Made by a program: the position numbers and the translations under genes. A stretch of DNA of 64,000 nucleotides from Straminergon stramineum. Its lineage: Eukaryota; Streptophyta; Bryopsida; Hypnales; Calliergonaceae. Below the pieces are notes generated by a model. The model had not been told where the DNA came from, searched no databases, and worked only from the letters and a program-made list of their open reading frames with translations. Below are positions 47,098 to 59,112 of this stretch, one piece after another (positions within the stretch are counted from its first letter, which is position 1; the number at the start of each line of letters is the position of its first letter). Where the stretch lies: assembly GCA_963920665.1 (NCBI GenBank), contig OY987265.1, positions 28,091,001 to 28,155,000 on the forward strand, written 5' to 3'.

Positions 47098-47177
47098 GTT
47101 GTAATTTATAATTACTTGATGTCAAGTGTATAGTGTTAGGTCGACTCGAGCTAATTTGTAATATAGATTTTTTGTAG
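47098..47177 (+). other. 80-bp intron with one palindromic motif
   Basis: GTTGTA donor and TTTGTAG acceptor. The motif is TTAGGTCGACTCGAGCTAA. The downstream exon phase is consistent with VEDV followed by a TAG. Confidence 0.45.
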
Positions 47178-47372
47178 TGGAAGACGTTTAGTGGTGGAGG
47201 GGCCTTCCATTTTGACACAAGACTTATAGTGGAAAGAATCATCGCATGAATTCTTCATTTTGAACATCAATTTTTGAACATCAATTTTGTATTTTAAATT
47301 CCCATGTGATTGAATGGGAGTATGTTCTCGATATCTTACAAATTGCCTCTCTATATACTCCTCTGTTGCAGG

Positions 47373-47700
47373 CCTTATCAATGTTTTGAAAATGCCTTCA
47401 TCCTCTGTTGCCCCAACCTTCCACTCGCCTCTTCCATCGTCACCTGTTTTCATTTTCCTGGAGACGAATTTATCTCCAACACCAAGTGCAGTGACATCGC
47501 ATCTAGGGGTTGAGACCGCAACAAGACCGTGTCCAGGAGATGATGATACCTCTATTCCCGACGATGTGCTCATGAAGGTTAAGATTCCTGATCTAGTCAC
47601 TATGGCGCTAGGAGATCTGTCACAGTTGGGAGCATCCTCTCGACAGCAGATACATTGTGCTGCCTTCGATATTCTTGTGTATAGATGTCATTTAGTGTTA
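47373..47700 (+). CDS. Pro/Ser-rich exon, function unknown
   Basis: It follows a TTGCAG acceptor. The product is a low-complexity Ser/Pro/Thr stretch followed by an ordered part (IPDLVTMALGDLSQLG). It may belong to the split gene upstream or to the phosphatase-like gene that follows; the boundaries are uncertain. Confidence 0.35.
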
Positions 47701-47884
47701 GTGGGTGTTCCTTTCTTCTTTCATTGATTTTTTATCCTTCATTGTGGGTTGCCATTTCGTTTCGCGTGAAGTCCAAAACTCGTTCCGTAGGGTAGTAATT
47801 GGCTACGAATGTGGCCGTTTGTTAGCAGGGATCGGATCCTCCATGTCATCGTGGAGAATCGTCGCATGAAGTCAATGTTCCAAG

Positions 47885-48553
47885 GTGACTGAGAAATGGC
47901 TCAATGTTGTCTTGGACCTGAATGGACTATTATGTATTTGCGAGGATGCTAAAGTGAAGGGTTGGGCAAGGCATGTCGGTGACGCATCACTGCCCCACTT
48001 CGCCACGATTCCTACAGTTGTGGGGCCAAAGGCTGTGTACGTCCAGCCGGGGTGTGCACAATTCCTGCGTGAGTTAGGCCAAGTAGCTTTCGTTTCAGTG
48101 TGGAGCTCAATGAAGAAGTCCACCACCAAAGAAGTCTGTGCGTATCTCTTCCAGGATCTAGGAATGCCCTTCCTCGTACTAGGACAAGATTCATGCACAG
48201 AGCTCAAGTGCAAGGATGGTTCCGGTCAAGTCACCACGTTTAAAGAGCCAGGGACGAGCAAGGAACTTTTCCTGAAAAACCTTGATATGTTGTTCAATGG
48301 CTCACATGGGAATTTTACACCCGAGAACACCATTGCATTGGACGACAGTCCCATTAAGCATGTCATGAACAACATAGAGAACGTCGTACTCCTGGACACT
48401 TGGAGTCACAAGGGGAATGGTTTGAAGGACTCATTCCTTTTGGACGTTCTTCTTCCTTGGTTTAGGTGTGTGTACGACGCTCAAGACCAAGGGCTCAAAT
48501 TGTTCAGGGGGAATAGTAAGGGGAAAATGGGGGCGGAAAATGCTCTGCGATGA
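47885..48553 (+). CDS. NIF/FCP1-like HAD phosphatase domain, 222 aa
   Basis: The frame opens with EKWLNVVLDLNGLLC, the HAD motif I of FCP1/NIF phosphatases in the DxN form (DLNG rather than DLDG). VSVWSS holds motif II, and NTIALDDSPIKHV holds the paired acidic residues of the last motif. The nucleophile Asp is present; the second Asp is Asn, a variant also seen in plant relatives. FCP1-type enzymes dephosphorylate Ser/Thr, for example on RNA polymerase II. There is no ATG in frame at the start; a CAAG acceptor directly precedes GTGACTGAG, so this is probably an internal or last exon. TGA ends it. Confidence 0.65.
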   Translation: MTEKWLNVVLDLNGLLCICEDAKVKGWARHVGDASLPHFATIPTVVGPKAVYVQPGCAQFLRELGQVAFVSVWSSMKKSTTKEVCAYLFQDLGMPFLVLGQDSCTELKCKDGSGQVTTFKEPGTSKELFLKNLDMLFNGSHGNFTPENTIALDDSPIKHVMNNIENVVLLDTWSHKGNGLKDSFLLDVLLPWFRCVYDAQDQGLKLFRGNSKGKMGAENALR

Positions 48554-49013
48554 ATGGAGTCGTCGAGAGTATAATAGGCTTATGGAAGTGGTTAGAGTGT
48601 CTTCAACTTTGAAATAGGACACTTTTGTTTCCATAGATCAAGTCCATTTGAGCTACTGGAAGGGCAGATTGGGACATTTCATTCTTAAGTTTGCGCAATT
48701 TAGCTCGGATTGACCTTATTTGTATATAGTCAATAAGCGCGTTCATTTGAAGTTTGTCTAATCCAATTTCTGTAATAAAATGTTGACTTCATGCTTGACA
48801 ATGGGAAACTCAATGTTGTTGTCTAGGTGGCTTCGACCTGATGTGTTCGTCTCTGTGTATCAGATACGTCCACTGCATTCTGCTTGTTTGTATTATTAGT
48901 TGTCAATCTCTGTGGACTTCTCACTTGGAAAATCTCTAAGCGCCTCTTCATAGTAGAGTCTCGACAACGCGCCATCTCCATTCCCAAATGCTAGTCTTCC
49001 ATGTGCGGCATCA

Positions 49014-49592
49014 ATGGACTCTATCCTGGACTACGGCCAGAATGCTATTCTCAGCACAAGGAACTTCTTGTGCTCGGTGGCCACTACCAATTCGACAATG
49101 GACTTCTCAATTGGGCCCATACAAGACGGGGTCATGGACAGTCCACCTAATGGAGCTCCCCGGCTACCGAAATCATGCTCACCTTCTCCTTAGAAATCTA
49201 GAGATCCTATGGCTTCCAGAATGTCGCCATCGGCCTCGGAGAGAATGCCACAAAGAAAATTGTATGAAGACGTGGGAATTCCAAATTCTACAATGGAGAC
49301 GAAGAATCCCCTACCAATGGAAGCATGCAAACAAGTTCTCCTTGTTCGATCTCATGGGCCTCCTATTCCTCGTCCACGAGCACAATGCCTAAGTGTACGG
49401 AAGACCAAGACGCACGATGGAGTGCCACCCAATAGATATGTTGCACCGGTTTTCAACGCTTGGGATCGAAAGATCTTACGACTCCAACGACTTCAAGGGC
49501 TACGGGAATATAAAAAGAATGATAACGGATACAGTCGTGGACCCAAAATTATGAAGGCCATGGAACTGCTGAAGAGTAAATCGGACATATAG
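49014..49592 (+). CDS. small Pro/Ser/basic ORF with one in-frame TAG
   Basis: ATG at 49014 leads MDSILDYGQNAIL. The same frame continues through a TAG at 49191 (SPSP then KSRDPM) and ends with a basic segment (KILRLQRLQGLREYKK) and a stop at 49592. No known domain. It may be a decayed exon rather than a gene. The overlapping frame at 48988-49392 is a shadow. Confidence 0.35.
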
Positions 49593-50547
49593 ATGTTGTT
49601 CATATTTTTGATACAAAGTCTATACATACATGTAAGCATTGTGCAAATATGCAATTACTTACAACTCAATGATGGGGTGAATCATACTCACGATAGATAT
49701 ATGCATTGTCACAATCCTTTTGTGAAGAGGAACTCAAAATCCGTATAGGAGTTCTATATGACAATCAAATGTGATTATACATACAATAGTTTCTAAAAAT
49801 AGTGTCACCTTCTACCACGTTTTTGAGTACTCTTTCATGAGATTAGAGGGGTATTGCTTGAATCTGTGTGTAAAAACTAGAGCTCTATACCTCTCATTTC
49901 ATTGGAAATCTCTCATTTTAATGAATATTGTGTTCACTCAAAAGACGTGCTTTGCAAACAAAAACACCGCAAGCACACACTTACAAATCACTAACACTGC
50001 ATTGTGCTACTGAAGTACGTCCCCAGAAGTACGCTAAACTGTACTGAATACTATACACACCTATTTAAAGAATGCTCGGCAAACCTAAGCCGAGCATCTA
50101 AGAATTTACATCTATCCATAACTCAAATCCCACACTAGAACCAATTAACCATCACTTTCAAATCCATTCATGTAAAAGGCTTCTTTGTTTGCATGTTCAG
50201 AATTTGAAAGGGACCCCACATCACTTTGTGCCTACCTTGCTTGTACAATAAATTTGTACAGACCAACTAACACAGCGTTGATTAGTACCGGACAACTTTT
50301 GCGTCACTTATTCGTAACTTATACATGACTCGGGGCTTCGTGTTCCCTACATCATGGCGAGGGAGTGAATTCATAGCAACTCAAAGTGATTTACATATCT
50401 ACAATCCCCTTAACAGGGGGGACCAACAATGCATCTTTCTATGTGCTTTGTCACGTTTCTTCTCCACCGCCGATGTGGCCTTTGTCCTCTGCTCCCACTT
50501 GTTCAACTTCACCTGCACACACGAACCCACTTGTTCAAAGAAGTTGA
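49593..50547. other. non-coding spacer between convergent genes
   Basis: AT-rich. A short inverted repeat GATGCTCGGCAAACCTAAGC / GCCGAGCATC near 50075 could form a hairpin near the gene ends. No gene seen. Confidence 0.35.
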
Positions 50548-53500
50548 TCAATTGAAGGTGAGGGGCGCACCCGGTTGGATGAGAGTCCCCTCACCTTCTA
50601 CAACGTCAAGGAATTCATATGGTGTTCGCAGTCTGCACTTCTGTATCATTTCTGCCATCGATTCATTGACCACTTTTGGGTACTTTAGACGGAAGGAAGT
50701 GATGTCAGGGCATTTCGAAACGGTCTCCAAAAGCGGCCACAGGTAACATTTCAGGTAATCTTTGTCATTTGCCAATGTACAAAGCCACTTCACGTAAAAA
50801 GGGATTGTGATTACGGTGTTAGCGCTAGGGTTGCACTCTACCCTACCAATCTTACTGTCAACTATAAGTGTGTTCGCTTCATTGAATGTAGGCCAACACT
50901 TGTACATTGCTTTCAGGTCTTTCCCCCCCACCCTCGGTTCTTTGTCTTCAGCTTCCTACACTTGACACAGTTGACCAAACCAAGCAAAGAATGGTTTTGG
51001 ATTGTCAACATCCCTCAAACCCTCAAGCATGGTTGGCAAGACATCGTTCAAGTATACGGTGTTGTCGATGCCCTAGAACCCTACTTTCAAGTGCAAAAAA
51101 CAACGGGATAAGAATGCTTTCATCTAGGGCCTAAAAACTATTCTTCTAGATTCAGTTTTGGTACTTGAACGTATTACGTTGTTTGGGTTCTTTATTGCAA
51201 GAAGACTACAGTCCAAAAGCGTGCCATGGATATTAAATATTGCTAGTTTTGGCTTGCCCTCACTACTTCCACATGACTTCTCTCGTAGTATGTCGTGCAT
51301 TGACTTCCCTAGTCTCACGTCCCTGAACCCACATCCCTCAACTACTTCAGAGACAGTGAATACCTTCATGGGAGACTTCGGAGACTTGGATGCTCTCTGA
51401 GACTTCCTCACTGGCTCACCTGCGACGGGAGTTGTTGCCTCAAGGTTCGGCAAGGACTCTTTGTTGCCCTCCCCTGCAATCGTTGCCAACGAACCCTTGC
51501 CTTCTTTCGTCACTCCTTCCTATACATCAACGAGTTCGGGAAGACTCACAAAGCACTTCGGGCTTCCCTCTTTGGATGCGCTAATCAGTTTGGAAGCTTG
51601 TCCTTCCACTTCACGTACTCCACCGCTAGGAGGCAAGGTACTTGACAGGCTGATTGCTGCATCTACAATGACGGGAGGTTTAGGGTCCTACTCCTCCACC
51701 ATTGCTTGCGGTGAGGTCCCACTTCCCGCAACTTTACCATCATGCAAGAGGGGTGCTTCAACTTCAATTCCATTTTTTATCATAGGTAGCTTAGAATCAG
51801 AGGACAAGGTTACATCTTCCCTCCGTGCGAGATGACACAATTGCCGATTTCATCCATCTTCAGTATTTTCCCCCCCTTGTCCTCCTACAGTGCCCATAGT
51901 TTTCTCCATCACCAAATCCACGCACACTACTTTTTACATGAGTGCGGAACCAATCCAGCGACCTGCTTGTCGAGTAATCCAAAGAGGTCTTGATTCTCTA
52001 GCGCACATTGCGTGATGGACAGGCTCTCATCGTCTTGTGCCTTCGACCTACCCATGTAGTTCTGCATCATGGACTTCATATCATCTATGGCTGCCGAATG
52101 TGCTGTATTGCTGGCCAGGACTTGGTTGAACTTGTTGTCCACATCCTTCTTCCAATGGTCCAAGGCTGACCATCGAGATGACTCACTAGCTAAAAGAACC
52201 TGCTACAACAAACACAATGATTACTGCAATTGAATTCATTAAATAGTCAATGACAAGGCATTTGTATGACCAGCTTCGCGAGTGTTTTCATGAGTCCCAT
52301 AGTACAAGGCAACTTTGATACGACTACACATCAACTAAGACACAACTACCTATAAACTCCTACATGACTCCCCTACAACTCCAACATGAGTTCCCTACAA
52401 CTCGCATACCATTTCCTAACGACTCTAGCAAGACTCTGTGCACACTCCAGACCGTATGAGTAGCACTTGCTTTCCAGTAGCACTTACATTGGAAAAGACA
52501 TCACATTCAGTCCTCAATGCATTATGTTTACAAGAATATGGATTCATAGAAGAGATGATTGCACCCTTCTTCAGAGACGTCCGCTGTTGTCCAAGAAATG
52601 GGGTAACAGAACATATCCCGCTCTCATTGCTAAGACATCCGGCTTGCCTTTGTTCTAACATGCACAGTGGCCTGCAATGGATTTGAGGGAGACCACAGAC
52701 CTAGTGAAGTGTCCTACCTCTACCTAAATTCAAAACAAGGACATACAATATACAAGCACGAAGCCTACAACCACCAATCTTGCTAATTCAGAAGAGGAAA
52801 ACAACATGAACAACTCACCTATGTCCCATGTGCCTCCACAAAGGTATCTCGCATACAGTCAACAATGTCGGTAATGTCGGTGCTAACAGATCGACCTTCC
52901 TTCTATCACATTGCCATACAATACAAATGAATTCAATAAACAATGTCAAAGGCTATGAACTCCTACCACAACAATGAATTTCACGAATATGAATTTGATG
53001 ACAATGGTCCTAGCCAATTTTTCAAGGGGGGTCAATAGAATGAAGAAGCTCAAATAAAAACTGGGCTTCTTTGCCGGCTTTTCCCCTTTGTCCAACTTGT
53101 GTGTAGTTTTCGACGCCCTGCCTGGCAACTAACATCTTCTCAGCCTTTAATTTTTGGGCCCGAGTCTTCCAATATGTCTTCTGCCTCTTCCATTGGTCAT
53201 CGTCCACGTGAACAGGGCAATTGTCTTTGCCTTTCAGCCACCTTGCCTTGAGACGAGACCTCTCGGACTTTATATACCTTGTAATTGCAGTGCGAAAGCC
53301 ACGCATGCTAAGGGGATGTCCAAGGTACTCGAATTCACTGTCTAATGAGTCCCTCAGCTTCTTCACAACTACAGGCTTCTACTTTTTCCACTCGATGATA
53401 CTCAAGTCCAAAATCTTGGGCACTAGATCGCGCACTACTTCATCCCATGCACTCCTCCTATTACACCCAGGATCAATGTCGCCAATCTCAAATATATACA

Positions 53501-54436
53501 CCTGATGAGCCTTGCCTCTAGCTACTGCACGTTCACGACTGCCACTCTCATAGGCATTACGTCTTCGATGTCGAGACAGTCGGTCCTCTGTGTCTTCTGA
53601 ACCTGCAAATGGCCCCTCTGTCCATGTCCCTAGGTATGGCGGGGGTGGCCCCCTCGACCAAGTACAAGGTCTAGGCGTTCATTCATGTGGCACATAATGG
53701 CTCGGAATCCAAGACCAAGATCTAGGAGGTGCACTTGAACGTCCCGTCTCCTCATTGTTTGTCTCGACGGGAAAATGCTTTGTGGGTGACCTCTCCCTGG
53801 CTGGGCCATTACGTGCCTCACTTGCCAAAGGTGGGCGTCTCTGTTTTTTGCTTCTCCGCTCCAACGATGCTTCCTCGGCCTCAATGTCCTCGTTGCTAGA
53901 GTCCATCATGTTTGTCTCTTCCTCTGCACATTACAAATTAGTAATTGTGAAAATTTGCATTAATGCACTTGAATCCCTAAACCCTCCATGCGCTTCAGGG
54001 AGGCCATGTCGTAATTAGAAGTCCAAAACCACTTGTGCATTATTCCGTGTCCGATGAAAATCGTTGCTTTGAAACGCCGTGAGCCTCATCGAGATGGCAG
54101 TGCAACCCTTTCCTCGTGTAGTAATTATCCTAAATGAGGAGCAATTCAGTTGAAAAACGATTTACTTGTGGCAGTCGTAGCCTTCGTAGATTGCTAGTGC
54201 GCATAGTCACAAGCTATTGCAAGTTTGAGCATACCTTGAGCGATTTCATCGTCATTTGACTCCGTCGCCTCAGAGGAGGAATCCCGCCCACTGCTCATGT
54301 CACTCAACACCACGAAACGGAGATTGCGGACACTGCTAGGGCGCTTCTTCTTCTCAGTGCGTTTTCGAAGGCTATGACGCCTTCCCGAGACTGGTTGCGA
54401 TCTGCACACCTTCTTCCCTATGTTCGGAGCTTCCAT
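50548..54436 (-). pseudogene. transposase-associated / degenerate NIF-FCP1 gene, three exons, many in-frame stops
   Basis: Exon 1 starts at ATG 54436 (ACCATGG) and splices near 54234 (GTATGC). Exon 2 starts at 53933 with matching phase (AQ then EEETNMM) and runs to about 53022. Exon 3 runs 52199-50548. Exon 2 carries a helical basic region with DDDQWKRQKTYW and later VGQRGKAGKE, which resembles the plant transposase-associated domain of En/Spm-like proteins. Exon 3 has a coiled start and ends with a NIF/FCP1 fold in which motif I is FNIHGTLL (Asp replaced by Asn) and the final acidic pair is VDSK, so it is inactive as a HAD enzyme. In-frame stops: TGA 53681, TAG 53381, then in exon 3 seven TAGs and one TGA. 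Confidence 0.55.
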
Positions 54437-54634
54437 GGTGCTGTTTTTCCTAATCTCCATGGTTGTTCCGGCGAACAGTTCGACAACTCGACGAACACGA
54501 CGTCCAACACGTCAAGTAGACCCTCTTGTCCGTCTAATAGAGTCAAACTTACCTTTGACTTTTAAAAAAAATTTCACCCTGCCCGTGAGGCCACTTGGAT
54601 GCCATGTGGCAGACACGTGTCTTCCACGTAGCAT

Positions 54635-55170
54635 CCTAAAGGGGCGCATGCGGGTGTGGGCGACCTCGGGTTTGGGCGACCACGAGTAGGGCGACTTCGG
54701 ATTCAGGCTGGTGGGCGACCACGGGTGTCAAATACGTGGCAAGCTGCAAAGCAAAGACATGAAGTGAGAACCCAAAGAAAAGTAACGCCCCACAATTACC
54801 CACGGTCGCCCCAAAAGACCCGCAGTCGCCTCCCAAGGGACCTGCACGCACCCCCAAAGACCCATAGTCGCCTCCCAAGGCACCCGCACGCACCCCCAAA
54901 GACCTGCAGTCACCCCCCAAAGGACCTGCATGCGCCCTTGTAACCGCAGTCGCCCCCCAAAAGACCCGCACGCGCCCTTGGACCCGAAGTCGCCCCTCCC
55001 AGGACCTGCACGTGCCCTTGGACCCGCAGTCGCCTCCTCGGACCCAAATGCGCCCTACCAAACCCGTAGTCGCTCCCCGAGATCCGTGCGTGCCTCCTGG
55101 AGACCACGGGTTCAACCGGTGGTCGCCCACCCGCACGCGCCCCATGACCAACTCTCACCCACGCTCGCCC
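54635..55170. repeat. GGGCGACYGCGGGT arrays (mirror of 44800-45300)
   Basis: An outward set near 54640-54730, then an inward set to 55170 leading to the RING gene. The units are the same as in the left arm with scattered substitutions. Confidence 0.7.
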
Positions 55171-55366
55171 CATCTATTTATCCACTCGCCCAAGACCTTT
55201 TGGGCACCTTTCATTGAGGCTTCTTGTCTTGTATCCTTTAGTGGCTACATGCGTGAACCTTGACTATTTACTATTTATTACATTCATCCACCCTTCTTAC
55301 CTTAGTAGTTGTGGACCACCTAAACTCCCAAACGAGTTTTTTGAGCCTTGGACACGACAATCATTG

Positions 55367-57859
55367 ATGGCCATTGGAGTTAACAATGCGAGGGCATTGC
55401 CTATCTCCGCAGCTGCATAGACCGCCGGGGCATTACGGAAGGCTGCCAAAGACAAACATCGCAAGCGTAGGGGCACTATTCATCGGAAGCGATTGCACGT
55501 GCTCAATAGTGAAGCCCACCTTGCTTTTAAGGGTTGGAATGAAGAACCAGAGCCTTGGACAATACAAACCTGTGAAGACTACATCGAGTGGTGCCACATC
55601 GGCAAGTTCTTTCCTTTATGGCGTCATCATTATAATCGGCACACCAATAAGGCCAACTTGAAGTACTGTGAGAATCCAGCATTCCTTCAAAGATGCATTG
55701 AATTGTGGCAAGTCCTCTACAAAACCGCCTTTGTAGATAGGAACGAGGTCCCCCTCTTCCTTGCTAGAGGAGCATATGCTGAGGTCGCTCTAAACAAAGA
55801 GGTTGATTGGAGCACAATCAAGGGAAGTACGTATGTCACTTGGCCAGAGAGTGGTTTCATCCCAAAAGGAGTTTTAGCTTTTCTTGAGGGGGGACTCGGT
55901 CCTATTCGAAGTGCATACAAAACGCAAACCCCTGCCACTAAGGTTGACACTGAGGAGTTTGAAGAAGATGATGACTTTGATGGTACGCGCGTCCATAAGG
56001 TCATACGAATCGTGGAGCAATCTGTTTGCCCCAATGAGGTTCAAAATGAAGTTGTAGAAGGACCCGCGACATCCACAGGACAACGACCAAGGCAACCTTC
56101 TAGAGTACGGCGTTCAACAACACCAGTGGGACCCGCATCGATTCCAACTATAGTTCCTAACCCATCACTGCCAACACAGCACACAAATGACGTCTTCGAC
56201 TTTGGGCCCGATGAGGACACGGCTATGGAAGAAACTAACCGTGTTCCCATTTCTCCATCAACAATGGGCTCAAGCCATGACATTATGACTTTGGCAAAAG
56301 CTCTAGACCTCCTCAAGACCAAAGATGTTGAAATTTTTTCACTACAGAATGAAATGAGGAAATTGCGATGTGAGTGTGAACAAAAAAGTACACTCATCTC
56401 TCAACAAACTACAGAACTACAACGCCTCCGTGAGAAAGACCTTGACACTTTCACTTTGTCGGATATGGATGACGCCTTTGTTGAGTAGAACCTCCAAAAT
56501 GTGGACAAGGTTGTGGGGGACCTTACCAACCATATCCTTCAGCGTTCTCCTCTTGCCAAGCGCACTAGACGCTCCCCCATCATTCCAAATACACTTCCTA
56601 CTATTGTCACAAGATATACTACCAATGACACAATTGACCTCAATGGGACCCAAGACTCTCTTTCGTTTCCTGTAGTTCCATCAATTATTCAATTGGAGAA
56701 AGACCATGGACTTCAAGAAGAAAATAAGATGCTTCGAAGAAAGTTGGCTGAGTTGACTACCACATACTACCATTGGAAGGTCGCCTGCATTCTCTCCGTG
56801 GATAGATCCCAACAAGTTGCGAAGGAGCTAGAGAAAGTTTCTAGAAACTTTGTTGCAAATGCTCCTAAACGTGAGAATGGACTGACGTCATGGGCATTGT
56901 TGGAGGACATGTTTCCCAATAACATGTGCATGGTGGAATTGCCACAAAAGGAGGTCATAGATTGGAGCAAAAATGGTTGGGACCACCAAAACCAAATGTC
57001 TAGCCACATAGAAGAGAAGAAACGAATGCTATTGTGGCCCAAGCCTGCACCTTTTGTTTTGGACCATACCAAATGCCCCATATGTCTTGAACAATTTGGC
57101 CCCAAAGGGGGTTGGGCACTAGGATCTTGTGCGCATGTATACCACCCCCAATGTCTCATCTCACAATGCTTGATTAGATGACATTGTGTGATTTGTTCAG
57201 CACCATTCCATGATCGCCTGTATACCATGTTCAACTTGACGACCTACATGCCTCCTTCTTGGGAACACACACGTGATACTACGGCTGACACAACCTTGTG
57301 GGGCCGAGATTTGGTTTGGAGTTGGCGAGAAGGACAACATGATCAAGAAAAAGGACCTGCTAGCTTGCAATTGAATTGGGAAACAGACCCAGACGAAATT
57401 GCCAGAGTTGCACCAAGGCTCATGGGAAAGGGGCCACAAAACGAAGGGAGGAGGGCATTCTTCTTCCAATGCCTTGGTGGATATTGGGACAAGACCTCCT
57501 CAACCTTCAAGTGGGGTCCTCATCCGCAACGACACCGTTGGAATTTAGAAGGAGAAAGGGTGTCTAATCAAAATGATAGTGCCTCCCTAGAAGACTTGAC
57601 TAGTATGGCTTACCTGGACTCTACATACGGACCATATTACCAAAGTCAAGCACTTGACTACTTGTTGGAAGCACATTCTCCGCAAACAACAAGGACCCTC
57701 CAAGCTCTACAGGACTCCAACGTGTTGCAATCAATTTTGAAGGCAGACGGACCAGCTTCACGAACCCGTGCAAAGCGAAAGCTAGGGGTTGGGGAAGCAT
57801 CGACCTACGAAGAAGGTGAAGGAAGTGGCTCTCAAAACAACCCAAATGTAATTGACTAG
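55367..57859 (+). pseudogene. WCHI-family protein 3 with RING-H2 (right copy, same three stops)
   Basis: Inverted identical copy of 42100-44592, with stops TAG 55418, TAG 56486 and TGA 57179. The shared stops show that the decay predates the duplication or was copied between arms. The RING residues are CPIC, CAHVYHPQC and CVIC. The start ATG at 55367 precedes the first stop by 17 codons. Confidence 0.75.
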
Positions 57860-59112
57860 ACATTCGTAGGAATCATGCAATTTAGCCTTACCTCCCATCA
57901 TAATAGATGACAAGTAAGGGTTAGGTTTTAGTTACACTATGTTTCTAGTTGTTTTGGCAAGTACGATGGAGTGGTTTAGGGTTTGCTTCTTTCATTCCAC
58001 TTCTACCACTTCCTAGCATACCTATGTACGGCAATTCCATATGGCATTGATTTTTATTTAATACTACCTTTTTTTCCTCTCTACCAAAGCACCAATTTCT
58101 GAAATCATGTCGAGAATGATCTTTTTGAGTTCTTCCAAAAATAGTTTGTATGAATCAAATCAACAAAGCTCCTAAAGTTTAACTTTTCAAATTAATTTCA
58201 CTTGCATTGAGAAGAAAACTAGGTCACTACTCACTAGAGTGGAGCATCATTGTCCAATTGGATATTTCCTTTCATATTCTTTAAAATCGTGAGGTTCTAA
58301 TTATACGAAGCTTTTCTTCTAAGCTTTCAAGATACTTGGCCAAAGAAGGAATAAAAGGGGTTCAAATACAACATGCCCCTTTTCGTGGATGTTGACTTGT
58401 TGACTTCACATTACCATACCTTCAAATGGTTCACCCTGTCCTTGGAGGTCAAAATTCTGATTCATAAAAAACATCAGTAGGCCAACTTACATATAAAACC
58501 TACCTAATTCCTCAATATCCATTGTAATTTTCTTCAAATTACGCTAAAGCTAGAATTCTAAAAAATCCTATATACAAGGAGGAACAATGCAGCAAATCAC
58601 CTGAGACAAATAAGCTCAATAAATTTCCTCGATTAATATGGTATTTGGGGCATAATTGGTTTTTCGTTCTCCACTATTCATATGAAAATCATTAATACAA
58701 GTTGTATTGTAGATTTCACGACGACATTCTCACAAAATAGTGAAAATACTATGTCAACTTTTACAGTCAAGAATCAAGAACTTCCCATCAATCCCATGTT
58801 CCTATTCGATTGTAATTATGTGCAAGAATCCCATTCCATTCATCATACCATCACCTTCTCCCAAAACATGAGAGAGACATATTCATCCATATAGAAAAGT
58901 TGTAAGATCCCAAAATGGTGTGGCATTTACTCCCTTCCATGCACACCACTAGTGTGCCCACACCAATTCAACTATTCTAGTACACACATTGCTTCAAGAC
59001 ACCATATACATTGTTTTATCTCAAAACATTGCATTTCTTTATAACACCAGGATAGGCAAAATACAAAATAATCATGGTGAAAGTATTTATCCTCATTGTA
59101 TTCCTAGGTATT

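Larger units (their letters stand above)
45485..47250 (+). pseudogene. 3' part of the split ParB-like gene: methyltransferase-like domain and coiled tail
   Basis: Exon 45485-45877 carries MKPKPTYRAPN, RMEFYLRILKGF and then AMSLFVSAKFTCAAM. Across intron 45878-46115 (phase 0) it continues MSGLNVYTV. This is the helix-strand-loop pattern of the SAM-binding motif I of beta-class DNA methyltransferases, with the acidic and Gly residues altered, so probably inactive. Exon 46116-47097 holds an acidic stretch, a KKKRKR signal, a coiled segment and a Pro-rich part. A further short exon starts at 47178. In-frame stops are TAA 45509, TAG 46311, TGA 46317, TGA 46623, TAG 46707 and TAG 46716. Together with 20560-23083 it would form one gene. 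Confidence 0.6.

Noticed and set aside
45476..54458. Spacer as an ordinary palindrome loop formed by one inverted duplication
   Set aside because: Both arm edges fall on the same element terminus, and each edge lies in a different host gene.
12371..57181. TAG read as a sense codon (code change), since one frame continues past so many TAGs
   Set aside because: Several TAGs lie where Trp is expected (for example VGF*GI and CLLH*SS), some genes end plausibly at TAG, and all affected genes are transposon-like or decayed. Mutation at methylated sites is simpler. Kept as a weak alternative.
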